Below, piece by piece: positions 30,287-39,767 of a DNA stretch of 49,562 nucleotides (the first letter of the stretch is position 1; the number at the start of each line of letters is the position of its first letter). Origin of the DNA: Dechloromonas sp. (GTDB taxonomy: Bacteria > Pseudomonadota > Gammaproteobacteria > Burkholderiales > Rhodocyclaceae); contig JAEUOD010000113.1 in assembly GCA_016791065.1 (NCBI GenBank), positions 1-49,562 of the forward strand, in the 5' to 3' direction. Position numbers and translations under genes: made by a program. The notes beneath the pieces are model-generated. The model saw only the letters and a program-made list of their open reading frames with translations. It was not told the DNA's origin and searched no databases.

Positions 30287-30909
30287 TTCTTATCGGCCTT
30301 GGCCAGATTCGATTCCAACGACTTGTTCTTGGCAACCAACGAGGCGACCAAACCATCGATGCCACCGTTACGTACCTCTTGACCGAACTGGTCGCGGTAA
30401 TTGGTCACCAGGCTGATGCCTGCAATCGTCACATCATAGACTTTCCACCCAGCCTCGATTTTCTCCAGGCTGTAATCGAGTTGCACCGGCTTGCTGCCTG
30501 GTTGCAAGACCTCCGTGCGCACCAGAACATCAGTTTCCCCGGCAGCCATCTTGAAGGGCTTGTAAACGATTTTCTGGTTCTTATAGCCAGTCAAGGCATT
30601 GGAATAGGTCCGTACCAGCAAGGTCTTGAACTCACCAACCAGTTGCTGCTGCTGCGTTCCCGTGGCCTTGCGCCAGTCCTTGCCGACGGCCAGCGCCGTC
30701 ATGCGCGGAAAATTGAAGTGCGGCAGAACTTTCTTCTCAACCAGATCGATTGCCTTCTGGGTATTGCCATTTTGAATGTCCTTGTCCTTGCGGATGATAT
30801 CGAGGACTTCCTCGGTCACCTGCTGGATCAGCGCATCAGGCGCCTCCTGAGCAAATACGGAGGAAGCCAAAAAAGCGGCAAAAACAAAAGCGAGTAGTTT
30901 TTTCATCAT
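30283..30909 (-). CDS. mlaC: Periplasmic phospholipid-shuttle protein MlaC
   Basis: 208 residues with a signal peptide (MMKKLLAFVFAAFLASSVFA). The Tol_Tol_Ttg2 domain is marked by FNFPRMTALAVGKDWRKATGTQQQQLVGEFKTLLVRTY and DGWKVYDVTIAGISLVTNYR-type sequence near the C-terminus. MlaC carries phospholipid between MlaA at the outer membrane and MlaFEDB at the inner membrane. Two adjacent ATGs (30909, 30906) are possible starts. Confidence 0.95.
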   Translation of the reverse strand: MMKKLLAFVFAAFLASSVFAQEAPDALIQQVTEEVLDIIRKDKDIQNGNTQKAIDLVEKKVLPHFNFPRMTALAVGKDWRKATGTQQQQLVGEFKTLLVRTYSNALTGYKNQKIVYKPFKMAAGETDVLVRTEVLQPGSKPVQLDYSLEKIEAGWKVYDVTIAGISLVTNYRDQFGQEVRNGGIDGLVASLVAKNKSLESNLAKADKK

Positions 30910-30919
30910 TTTCAGGTAA

Positions 30920-31645
30920 TCAATCGTCTAGGCGAGGCGGACGACCGTCAAAAATCTGGTTGCGACGCCGCTGCAAGTAGGCGTCACGGATATAGGCGTA
31001 CTTGTCGAGTGCAGCCTCCTCGACCACCTTGTCAGCCGGCAACAGGCTCGCCCGGATATCGACGAAACGCAGAGCCACCATACTGTTGCGAGCCGAGATC
31101 GGCCGGGCACGCCAGACCGGATCGACGTAGGAGTCGACTACCCAGCCACCGGTATCGCGCAGGGTGCGCGGCCCGATGATCGGCCAGAACAGATAACCGC
31201 CATCTCCGACGCCCCAGACCGCCATGGTCTGTCCGAAATCTTCCTCGTGTTTTTCCAGGCCGAGTTCGCTGGCAACATCAAACAAACCGAAGATACCCAC
31301 GGTCGAATTGATCGCCAGACGCCCCAGATCGATTCCGGCATCGCCGAACTTGCCCTGCAACGCACTATTGACGCCGATCCAGAGATCGCCGACGTTGCCG
31401 AAAAAATTGCCGACACCAGCCTTCACCGGGAGTGGCGTGGCCTTGTCATAGACTTGGGCCACCGGTTTGGCTGCATATTTATCGATGACTTCGTTGGCGG
31501 AGAACATGGTCCGATTGAAGCCTTCGTAAGGATCTCGTGGATTTCCTTCAGCCCAAGCCGTACCGCCAAATGCGGCCAACAGCAGCCCCCCCATCACAAG
31601 CTGGCGGATTGCACATAATTTCAACGCCCGACACATCCCCGTCAT
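30920..31645 (-). CDS. mlaA: MlaA (VacJ) outer-membrane phospholipid-extraction protein, without lipobox
   Basis: 241 residues. GNPRDPYEGFNRTMFSANEVIDKY, VGNFFGNVGDLWIGVNSALQGK and the WGVGDGGYLFWPIIGPRTLRD segment are standard MlaA. MlaA removes mislocalised phospholipids from the outer leaflet of the outer membrane. Unusually, the signal sequence LLLAAFGGTAWA-EGN has no lipobox cysteine; the only early cysteines (5, 11) precede the hydrophobic core. It therefore looks like a signal peptidase I substrate rather than a lipoprotein. It overlaps mlaD by four bases. Confidence 0.93.
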   Translation of the reverse strand: MTGMCRALKLCAIRQLVMGGLLLAAFGGTAWAEGNPRDPYEGFNRTMFSANEVIDKYAAKPVAQVYDKATPLPVKAGVGNFFGNVGDLWIGVNSALQGKFGDAGIDLGRLAINSTVGIFGLFDVASELGLEKHEEDFGQTMAVWGVGDGGYLFWPIIGPRTLRDTGGWVVDSYVDPVWRARPISARNSMVALRFVDIRASLLPADKVVEEAALDKYAYIRDAYLQRRRNQIFDGRPPRLDD

Positions 31646-32112
31646 TTCTTGTCCTGTCCGTCCGCTGCCTTGCTGAAAAGAAACTGGCTAATCAACTTTT
31701 CGAGAACCACCGCCGACTGCGTCTTGGCGATCACATCGCCCGCAGCCAGCATTTTCTCGTCGCCGCCCACCTCCAGACCGACGAACTGCTCGCCGAGCAG
31801 TCCGGCCGTATAGATGCCGGCAAAGGTATCCTTCGGGAACTGGTAACGCCCGTCGATCGTCATGGTCACCACGGCCTCGTAGGACGCCGAATCGAAACGG
31901 ATATCGGCGATGCGTCCGACGACAACCCCGGCACTCTTGACCGGACCGCGCACCTTTAGCCCCCCGATGTTATCAAAGTTGGCCTTGAGCACATACGTTT
32001 CCGACATGTGCGCCGACGAAAGGTTGCCGACCTTGAGCGCCAGGAAAAGCACGGCGGCAATACCAATGGCAACGAAGAATCCGACCCAAAGGTCGAGGAC
32101 GGTACGGTTCAT
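31642..32112 (-). CDS. mlaD: MlaD, MCE-domain inner-membrane protein
   Basis: 156 residues. One N-terminal helix, in VLDLWVGFFVAIGIAAVLFLALKVG, precedes a single MCE domain: YVLKANFDNIGGLKVRGPVKSAGVVVGRI. The hydrophobic pore loop near GLLGEQFVGLEVGG follows. MlaD forms a hexameric ring in the periplasm on the MlaFE transporter. It overlaps both mlaE and mlaA by four bases. Confidence 0.96.
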   Translation of the reverse strand: MNRTVLDLWVGFFVAIGIAAVLFLALKVGNLSSAHMSETYVLKANFDNIGGLKVRGPVKSAGVVVGRIADIRFDSASYEAVVTMTIDGRYQFPKDTFAGIYTAGLLGEQFVGLEVGGDEKMLAAGDVIAKTQSAVVLEKLISQFLFSKAADGQDKK

Positions 32113-32903
32113 GAAGTTCCCCGGAACATGAACGAAGTGAGAACGAAATCCAGCGCCAGAATGGTCAGCGCAGACGTCACGACGGTACGGGTGATCGCGC
32201 GCGACACCCCCTCGGCCGTCGGAACGGAATCGTAGCCTTCGAATACCGCAATCAGCGAAACTGCAACGCCGAACACGACACTCTTGATTATGCCATTGAC
32301 AATGTCATAGCGAAAATCGACGCTGGCCTGCATCTGCGACCAGAATGCCCCTTCGTCGACACCGATGAAGACGACACCAACCAGCCAGCCACCGATAACA
32401 CCCATCGATGAAAACAACGCCGCGAGCAGCGGCATCGAGATGACGCCGCCCCAGAAGCGGGGCGCCACGACGCGGGCAATCGGATTGACCGCCATCATGT
32501 CCATCGCCTTGAGTTGTTCGGTCGCCTTCATCAGACCTATTTCGGCGGTCACCGACGAGCCGGCCCGCGATGCGAAAAGCAGGCCGGCAACCACCGGTCC
32601 TAGCTCACGGGTCAACGAGAGCGCCACCATGATGCCGAGCGCCTCGGTCGAGCCGAAACGCTGCAGCGTTTCGAACCCCTGCAAACCGAGCACCATGCCG
32701 ACAAAAAGCCCCGAAACGACGATGATCAGCAGCGAAAGGACACCACTGACATAAATCTCGCGTATCGTCAGCCCCAGGCGCCTGAAGGAGGCGCCTGAAT
32801 AGAGAATGATGGCGAACAGGAAGCGTGCGGCAAAACCCAGCCGCCAGATTCGCTCTACCGTCGCATGGCCGAGTTGGCGCACCAACCCCAGCGGACTAAG
32901 CAT
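32109..32903 (-). CDS. mlaE: MlaE, phospholipid ABC transporter permease
   Basis: 264 residues of the MlaE/YrbE family. Characteristic segments are FVGMVLGLQGFETLQRFGS, LTRELGPVVAGLLFASRAGSSVTAEIG and MKATEQLKAMDMMAVNPIARVVAPRF. ATG 32903 starts two bases after the mlaF TAG; the frame is open much further, but that would lie within mlaF. It forms the membrane core of the MlaFEDB complex. Confidence 0.96.
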   Translation of the reverse strand: MLSPLGLVRQLGHATVERIWRLGFAARFLFAIILYSGASFRRLGLTIREIYVSGVLSLLIIVVSGLFVGMVLGLQGFETLQRFGSTEALGIMVALSLTRELGPVVAGLLFASRAGSSVTAEIGLMKATEQLKAMDMMAVNPIARVVAPRFWGGVISMPLLAALFSSMGVIGGWLVGVVFIGVDEGAFWSQMQASVDFRYDIVNGIIKSVVFGVAVSLIAVFEGYDSVPTAEGVSRAITRTVVTSALTILALDFVLTSFMFRGTS

Positions 32904-33708
32904 GCGCCACCCCGGCAAGAAATTCCTGGCGCGCTGCAGGTGCGGGATAGTCAAAATGCACCGGCCCATCAACCTCGGCATGCACGAACTGATGCACGAA
33001 GGGATCACGCGAAGCCCGGATGTCGTCCGGCGTACCCTCGGCGACGATCTGTCCGTTCGAGACGAAATAGATGTAATCGACGATCTGCAGGGACTCCTGA
33101 ACATCGTGAGTCACCATGATCGAGGTCGCCCCAAGCGCATCGTTCAGCTTTCGGATCAACTGGCCGATGACGCCAAGCGCAATGGGATCGAGGCCGGTAA
33201 ACGGCTCGTCATACATGATCAGCATCGGATCAAGCGCGACAGCCCGGGCCAATGCGACACGCCGCGCCATACCACCGGAAAGCTCGCCCGGCATGAGCTT
33301 GTGCGCCCCGCGCAGACCGACCGCCTCCAGCTTCATGAGGACGAGATCGCGGATCATCTCTTCCGAAAGATCGGTGTGCTCGCGAATCGGAAACGCCACG
33401 TTATCGAACACCGACATGTCGGTAAACAGGGCGCCGAACTGGAAAAGCATGCCCATCTTACGACGCAAACGATACAACTCATCGTGCGACATTTCGCAAA
33501 CTTGGTGTTTTTCGAGGCGCACACGCCCGCCGCTCGGACGCAACTGCCCGCCGATGCAGCGCAACAAAGTCGTTTTGCCGCAACCGGAACCGCCCATGAT
33601 GGCAACGACCTTGCCGCGCGGACTCTTCATGTTGATTCCCTGCAGCACGGGGCGCCCGTCATAGTTGAATTGGAGGTCCTCAATATCGACCAGGATGTCG
33701 TCCGGCAA
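32896..33708 (-). CDS. mlaF: MlaF, phospholipid ABC transporter ATPase
   Basis: 270 residues. Walker A is GGSGCGKTTLL, the signature is LSGGMARRVALARAVALDP, Walker B is LIMYDEPFTGLDP and the switch His is in IMVTHDVQESL. First gene of mlaFEDACB; it powers lipid transfer between the membranes. It is divergent from the sigma-54 regulator gene with a 105-base spacer. ATG 33708 opens MPDDILVDIEDLQFNYDGRP. Confidence 0.97.
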   Translation of the reverse strand: MPDDILVDIEDLQFNYDGRPVLQGINMKSPRGKVVAIMGGSGCGKTTLLRCIGGQLRPSGGRVRLEKHQVCEMSHDELYRLRRKMGMLFQFGALFTDMSVFDNVAFPIREHTDLSEEMIRDLVLMKLEAVGLRGAHKLMPGELSGGMARRVALARAVALDPMLIMYDEPFTGLDPIALGVIGQLIRKLNDALGATSIMVTHDVQESLQIVDYIYFVSNGQIVAEGTPDDIRASRDPFVHQFVHAEVDGPVHFDYPAPAARQEFLAGVAHA

Positions 33709-33754
33709 GTGTTTTTCCTTGGCAAAAGTCCGGCGATTTTATCAGATTGCCCCA

Positions 33755-33783
33755 CCGACACCGGGAATGGCCAACGCTATAAT
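33755..33783 (+). promoter_or_regulatory. Sigma-70-like promoter of the regulator/pilus operon
   Basis: CCGACA (33755-33760), a 17-bp spacer and a consensus TATAAT (33778-33783) lie 30 bases before the GTG start of the response regulator. The -10 box is perfect and the -35 box is partial (3 of 6). It suggests the regulator gene, and probably the genes coupled to it, has a housekeeping promoter. Confidence 0.55.
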
Positions 33784-33813
33784 CAAACAAATTTCATATG
33801 GAATGTTGCATCC

Positions 33814-35231
<1,418 letters not shown>

Positions 35232-35235
<4 letters not shown>

Positions 35236-36608
35236 GCCTTTACCTCGAACATTTCGGACTGCGCGAGCCGCCTTTCCGCATCACGCCGCATACCGATTTT
35301 TTCTTTTCCGGCGCCAACCGCGGCCCGACCCTGGACGCCCTGATCTACGCGATCACCCAGGACGAAGGTATCGTCAAGGTGACCGGCGAAGTCGGCAGCG
35401 GCAAGACCATGCTTTGCCGCATGCTGCTTGAACGCTTGCCGGAAAACGTCGAAACGCTCTACCTGGCCAATCCTTCGCTGTCCCGATCGGAGATTCTCGG
35501 CGCCGTCGCAGACGAACTGGGCATTCCGAGCAACGGCAAGGCCACGCACTCGCTGACCCGCGCCCTGCAGGAAGCCTTGATCGAACGCTATGCGGCAGGC
35601 AAGCGCGTCGTCATTCTGATCGACGAAGCGCACGCGATGCCGGCCGAGTCGCTCGAGGAAATCCGCCTTCTCTCCAACCTCGAGTCGAAGGCAACCAAGC
35701 TCTTGCAGATTGCCCTCTTTGCCCAGCCCGAACTCGACGAGCGCCTGGCCGCCAATGACATGCGCCAGTTGCGCGAACGAATCACCCAGCATTTCAACCT
35801 GACACCGCTCAAAGCCGACGACGTTGCCGCCTATATCGAATTCCGCCTGCGCGCCGCCGGCTATCGCGGCCCGATGCCGTTCACCGCAGCAGCCATCAAG
35901 CTGATCGCCGATACGTCCGAAGGTCTGTCGCGGCGCATCAACATCCTCTCCGACAAGGCCCTACTCGCCGCCTTCTCCCATGGCGGACATCAGGTCGATG
36001 TCGCAGAGGTGCGCTCTGCCGCCCAGGACGCCCGCTTTGCCCCGTTGCAGCAGCCCCCCGGCCACGGCAAGAAGCCGGTACTACTCGTGATAGCGGGTTT
36101 ACTGCTTGGCGGACTGCTGCTGGCCCTGGCCTTCAACCTCGGCTCACGCAATGGACTGGAAAAAAGCATCACCGCCATCTCGCAGGACACGGCCGCCCCC
36201 GTCCCGCAGATCGCCCCCCCTCTCCGAAGGCCGGCCAGCCAACCCAGCGCGCAGGAGGCAAGCCCACCCCAGGTCGCCAGCATCCGTTTCGGCCCACTCA
36301 CCCGCAAGCACTTCGATCAATACGAGGCATGGGCAGAAAGCGCCCCGCGCCAGCACTACTTCATCCAACTCCTGGCGACCGATGCCACGCACACCGGCGA
36401 AATAGAGGGTTTTCTGGCACGTGCCGCTGGGGCGCTTGAGCCATCCGAATTGCGCGCCTACCGTTCCAGACTATCCGGCCGCGACCGTGTCGGTGTCATA
36501 TATGGTGATTATCCGACGCGCGCAGCCGCCGTGGCGGCAATGCTCGCCCTGCCGGATACGATCAAGGCCGCGCAGCCCTTTCCGCGCCAGGTATCGCGAT
36601 TGTATTAA
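35232..36608 (+). CDS. mshM: MshM/ExeA-type AAA ATPase with SPOR-like C-terminus
   Basis: 458 residues. The cytoplasmic AAA domain starts MSLYLEHFGLREPPFRITPH, with Walker A GEVGSGKT (52-59) and Walker B VVILIDEAH (126-134). A membrane helix (about 278-302) follows, then a proline-rich linker and a C-terminal domain (about 370-455) ending with IYGDYPTRAAAVAAMLALPD, which resembles SPOR peptidoglycan-binding domains. ExeA/MshM-type ATPases help insert or position secretins in the wall. The four-base overlap with the sigma-54 regulator suggests coupled translation. Confidence 0.87.
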
Positions 36609-36702
36609 GCCGCCGCCAAGCGTTACGGGTAGTCAAATAACGTGCTAGCATCATTGACAATCCTGGACCCGTGACCCATTCAAAAAGACAAGGCAAAGCC
36701 CG

Positions 36703-38493
36703 ATGAGAATCGGTTATCTCAGCGCGACCCTGATCCCTCTGTTGCTGGCTGCCTGCGCGGCGCCCAGTCCGCGCGAGCCGCTCAAAGGCCACCTCAACGC
36801 CGAAACCGCCACGCCAGCACCTCTGGCGGCGAACATCCCGGCACCAGTCCAGCAATCGCTCGCCCTGCCCAAGCCGAAACCCCAGCCCAAGGCCGAAACC
36901 TATAGCGTCGTCGTCAATAACGTCCAGGTCGGCGACCTGCTGTTTGCCCTGGCACGCGACGCCAAGGTCAATGTCGACATCCATCCGGGCATCACTGGCG
37001 TCGTCTCGCTCAATGCCATTGACCAGACCCTGCCGCAGTTGCTGACGCGCATATCCAAGCAAGTGGACATGCGTTTCGAACTCGACGGCCCCAACCTGTC
37101 GGTCATGCCGGACTCGCCCTTCCTCAAACATTACAAGGTCGATTACGTGAATATGTCACGTAACGTCACTGGCACGGTTTCGGCCAACACCCAGATCGCC
37201 ACCGGCTCGGGCAATGTCGGCACATCGGGCGCATCGACACCGGTGGGTAGCAGCGGCAACGTCTCCAACACGCGGATCGAGAACACCTCCAAGAACCAGT
37301 TCTGGGAGTCGCTGGAAAAGAACATCAAGGACATCCTGCGCGAAACCGACAAGATATTGCCGGAAGGCTCCAGCGAAACCGTCGTCGAACAAACCACCGC
37401 CCAAAGCGCCAGTGGCGCTGCTGCCCTGCCCCAAGGCAACGGTGCCCGCGGTGCTGCCCAAGCCGTGGCCAATGCACTGCAGAACAACCCATCGCCGAAC
37501 TCCACCAGTCAGGCCATCGGCAATTCGATCACCCGTCGCAACACCTTCCGCGAAGCCGCTTCAGTCATCGTCAATGCCGAGAGTGGCACCGTCACCGTCA
37601 GGGCGACGCAGCGCCAGCACGAACGAATTCAGGAATTCATCGACCGCGTCATCAACTCGTCGCGCCGTCAGGTGCTCATCGAAACGACAATCGTCGAAGT
37701 CGCCCTCAAGGACGGTTTCGAGCAGGGCATCGACTGGACCCAGATCAGCAGCGGTGGCGTCGCCTCCTTCATCGGGCGGCAACTCAACGGCGTGGCCAAT
37801 CTGACGTACACCAAGGCGAGCAACCCGAATGCCGTCATTACCCTGCTCGAAACCTTCGGCACCACCAAGGTGCTTTCAAGCCCGCGCCTGTCCGTTCTGA
37901 ACAATCAGACAGCGCTGCTCAAGGTGGTGGAAAACGTCGTCTATTTCAACGTCAAATCGGATATTGCTGCAGGAACGGTCAATTCCGGCGCCCTCAAATC
38001 ATTCACCACGACACCGCAAACCGTCAGCGTCGGCTTGGTCATGTCTGTCACGCCGCAAGTGAGCGATAGCGAGCAGGTCACCCTCAACGTGCGGCCGACC
38101 ATCACCAGCATCGCCTCCTTCGTCCGCGACCCCAATCCCGACCTGACCATCCCGAACCAGATACCGCAGATCCGGACGCGCGAGATCGAGTCCATCATGC
38201 GTGTCGGTAGCGGCGACACCGCCATCCTTGGCGGACTGATGGAAGACAAGATCGACTATCAGAACCAGCGCGTTCCGGTCATCGGCCAGATTCCGATTGC
38301 GGGAGAACTGGTCACCGGCCGCAACAACGTGGCCCAGAAGACCGAACTCGTCATCTTCCTGCGCCCGGTGGTGATCAAGGATGCCAGCCTGGAAGGCGAC
38401 TATGCCGGCATGAAGCCCTTCCTGCCCAGCCAGGAGTTCTTCAGCCCGCCGAAGGAAGCGCAGCCGTTCAACCAACTCGCGCCAAGTCGTTGA
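36703..38493 (+). CDS. mshL: MshL-like secretin, lipoprotein
   Basis: 596 residues. A lipobox LLAAC (Cys18) predicts an outer-membrane lipoprotein. An STN/N0-like domain (about 65-140) contains VQVGDLLFALARDAKVNVDI and PQLLTRISKQVDM. A Ser/Gly/Asn-rich insert (about 155-275) precedes the N1-like RQHERIQEFIDRVI and the secretin barrel with VSVGLVMSVTPQVSDSEQVTL and VPVIGQIPIAGELVTGRNN. It forms the outer-membrane channel. A 94-base spacer separates it from the AAA gene; I saw no sigma-54 promoter there. Confidence 0.93.
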   Translation: MRIGYLSATLIPLLLAACAAPSPREPLKGHLNAETATPAPLAANIPAPVQQSLALPKPKPQPKAETYSVVVNNVQVGDLLFALARDAKVNVDIHPGITGVVSLNAIDQTLPQLLTRISKQVDMRFELDGPNLSVMPDSPFLKHYKVDYVNMSRNVTGTVSANTQIATGSGNVGTSGASTPVGSSGNVSNTRIENTSKNQFWESLEKNIKDILRETDKILPEGSSETVVEQTTAQSASGAAALPQGNGARGAAQAVANALQNNPSPNSTSQAIGNSITRRNTFREAASVIVNAESGTVTVRATQRQHERIQEFIDRVINSSRRQVLIETTIVEVALKDGFEQGIDWTQISSGGVASFIGRQLNGVANLTYTKASNPNAVITLLETFGTTKVLSSPRLSVLNNQTALLKVVENVVYFNVKSDIAAGTVNSGALKSFTTTPQTVSVGLVMSVTPQVSDSEQVTLNVRPTITSIASFVRDPNPDLTIPNQIPQIRTREIESIMRVGSGDTAILGGLMEDKIDYQNQRVPVIGQIPIAGELVTGRNNVAQKTELVIFLRPVVIKDASLEGDYAGMKPFLPSQEFFSPPKEAQPFNQLAPSR

Positions 38494-38503
38494 GGGCCTG
38501 GCG

Positions 38504-39760
38504 ATGAGTTTGTTGATGGATGCCCTGAAACGGGCCGAAGCAAGCAAACAGGAAGCTGCGCGCAATCTCAGCGCCAAGACGCCGCCTCAGCCCGACGCGG
38601 GGCTAAGCCTGAGCCCGCTCGCAGATGACGCACCGAAACCGGTGCAAACGCCCCTTCCCGACCTTTCTTCGCATCTGGCTGCCGTCGATGCCGAACTCGC
38701 CAACTCAGCCAAGCAGGAGAGTTCCAGCCAACCAGCGGCGCCCCGCCCTCCCGTACCGCCCCCTGCTGCTACGCCATCACCGGAGCAACAGCGTGACATG
38801 GCGCGTAATGCCTTCGCCGCCAAGCAGGAAGTGCCCAAACCCACCAAAGGGCTGCTCTGGCTGGCATTCGGCACCCTGGGCATTGCCGGCATCGCGATTG
38901 GCGGCTACGTCTGGTATCAACTCAATACACTCAATGCGCCGAAACCGGCCGTGTCAGTTCAGCCCCCGCCACCGCCGATGGCTTCGGTTCAAACCAGAGC
39001 ACCATCGCCGTTAGCAGCGCCAACGGCAAGCTCACCCGAGCCGGTGCCGAGCGCCACCGACACGACGCGCCTCTTCACGCCCCCAACGCCCGAACCGCGC
39101 GTCGCCCCGGCCAGCCCGGCACAGACCTGGCGCCCGCCACCACCGGAAGCCCCAATCCGCTTGACCCGCACCCGCCCGGAGCCTGATGGCAACCTGCAGC
39201 AAGGCCACGCCGCCATGCAGCGCAACGAACTTGCTCAGGCCCGACAAAGTTTTGAGAAAGTGCTGCAACGAGACCCGAACAACACCGACGCCCTGCTTGC
39301 CCTCGCTGCCATTGCCCAGGCTCAGGGCCGCCCGGGCGAGGCGGAACAGTTCAACCAGCGCGCCCTGGTCGCCAACCCGAGCGATCCAGCCGTCCAAGGC
39401 GCCGTGCTCAACGGTAGCGCCGCCGGCGCCGATCCGCAGAACACGGAAAGCCGACTGAAAACCCTGCTCGCCGCACAACCCGAATCGGCCCCGCTCAATT
39501 TCGCCCTGGGCAATCTCTACTCGCGCCAGCAGCGCTGGCCCGATGCCCAACAGGCCTATTTCAACGCAGTCGCGGCCGACGCCGATAACCCGGACTACCT
39601 GTTCAATCTCGCAGTCAGCCTCGATCATATGCGCCAGGTCCGACCTGCCGCCCAGCATTACCGCCTGGCGCTGGAGGCCGCCGAAAAGCGCCCGGCCGCC
39701 TTCGACCGGCCGCAGGTCCGGCACCGCCTGGCCGAATTGCAACCGGATCGCCAGCCCTGA
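38504..39760 (+). CDS. MshN-like TPR protein
   Basis: 418 residues. MSLLMDALKRAEASKQEAA is the opening shared by MshN-like and GspB-like proteins. A single membrane helix (about 124-146, LLWLAFGTLGIAGIAIGGYV) is followed by a proline-rich periplasmic stretch and TPR repeats from about 225 to the end: GHAAMQRNELAQARQSFEKVL, PGEAEQFNQRALVANPSD and FNLAVSLDHMRQVRPAAQHY. It probably scaffolds the envelope complex. It is 10 bases from the secretin and 7 from the ATPase. Confidence 0.85.
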   Translation: MSLLMDALKRAEASKQEAARNLSAKTPPQPDAGLSLSPLADDAPKPVQTPLPDLSSHLAAVDAELANSAKQESSSQPAAPRPPVPPPAATPSPEQQRDMARNAFAAKQEVPKPTKGLLWLAFGTLGIAGIAIGGYVWYQLNTLNAPKPAVSVQPPPPPMASVQTRAPSPLAAPTASSPEPVPSATDTTRLFTPPTPEPRVAPASPAQTWRPPPPEAPIRLTRTRPEPDGNLQQGHAAMQRNELAQARQSFEKVLQRDPNNTDALLALAAIAQAQGRPGEAEQFNQRALVANPSDPAVQGAVLNGSAAGADPQNTESRLKTLLAAQPESAPLNFALGNLYSRQQRWPDAQQAYFNAVAADADNPDYLFNLAVSLDHMRQVRPAAQHYRLALEAAEKRPAAFDRPQVRHRLAELQPDRQP

Positions 39761-39767
39761 CGCCGCG

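Noticed and set aside
33721..33734. GG-N10-GC core resembling a sigma-54 promoter before the regulator gene
   Set aside because: Only the GG and GC dinucleotides fit; the bases before GC are CG rather than TT. A perfect TATAAT lies downstream, so a sigma-70 promoter is more likely.
32806..33813. Extended N-terminus of the sigma-54 regulator (about 336 more codons)
   Set aside because: It overlaps mlaE and mlaF on the opposite strand, crosses the divergent promoter, and the receiver domain begins exactly at GTG 33814.
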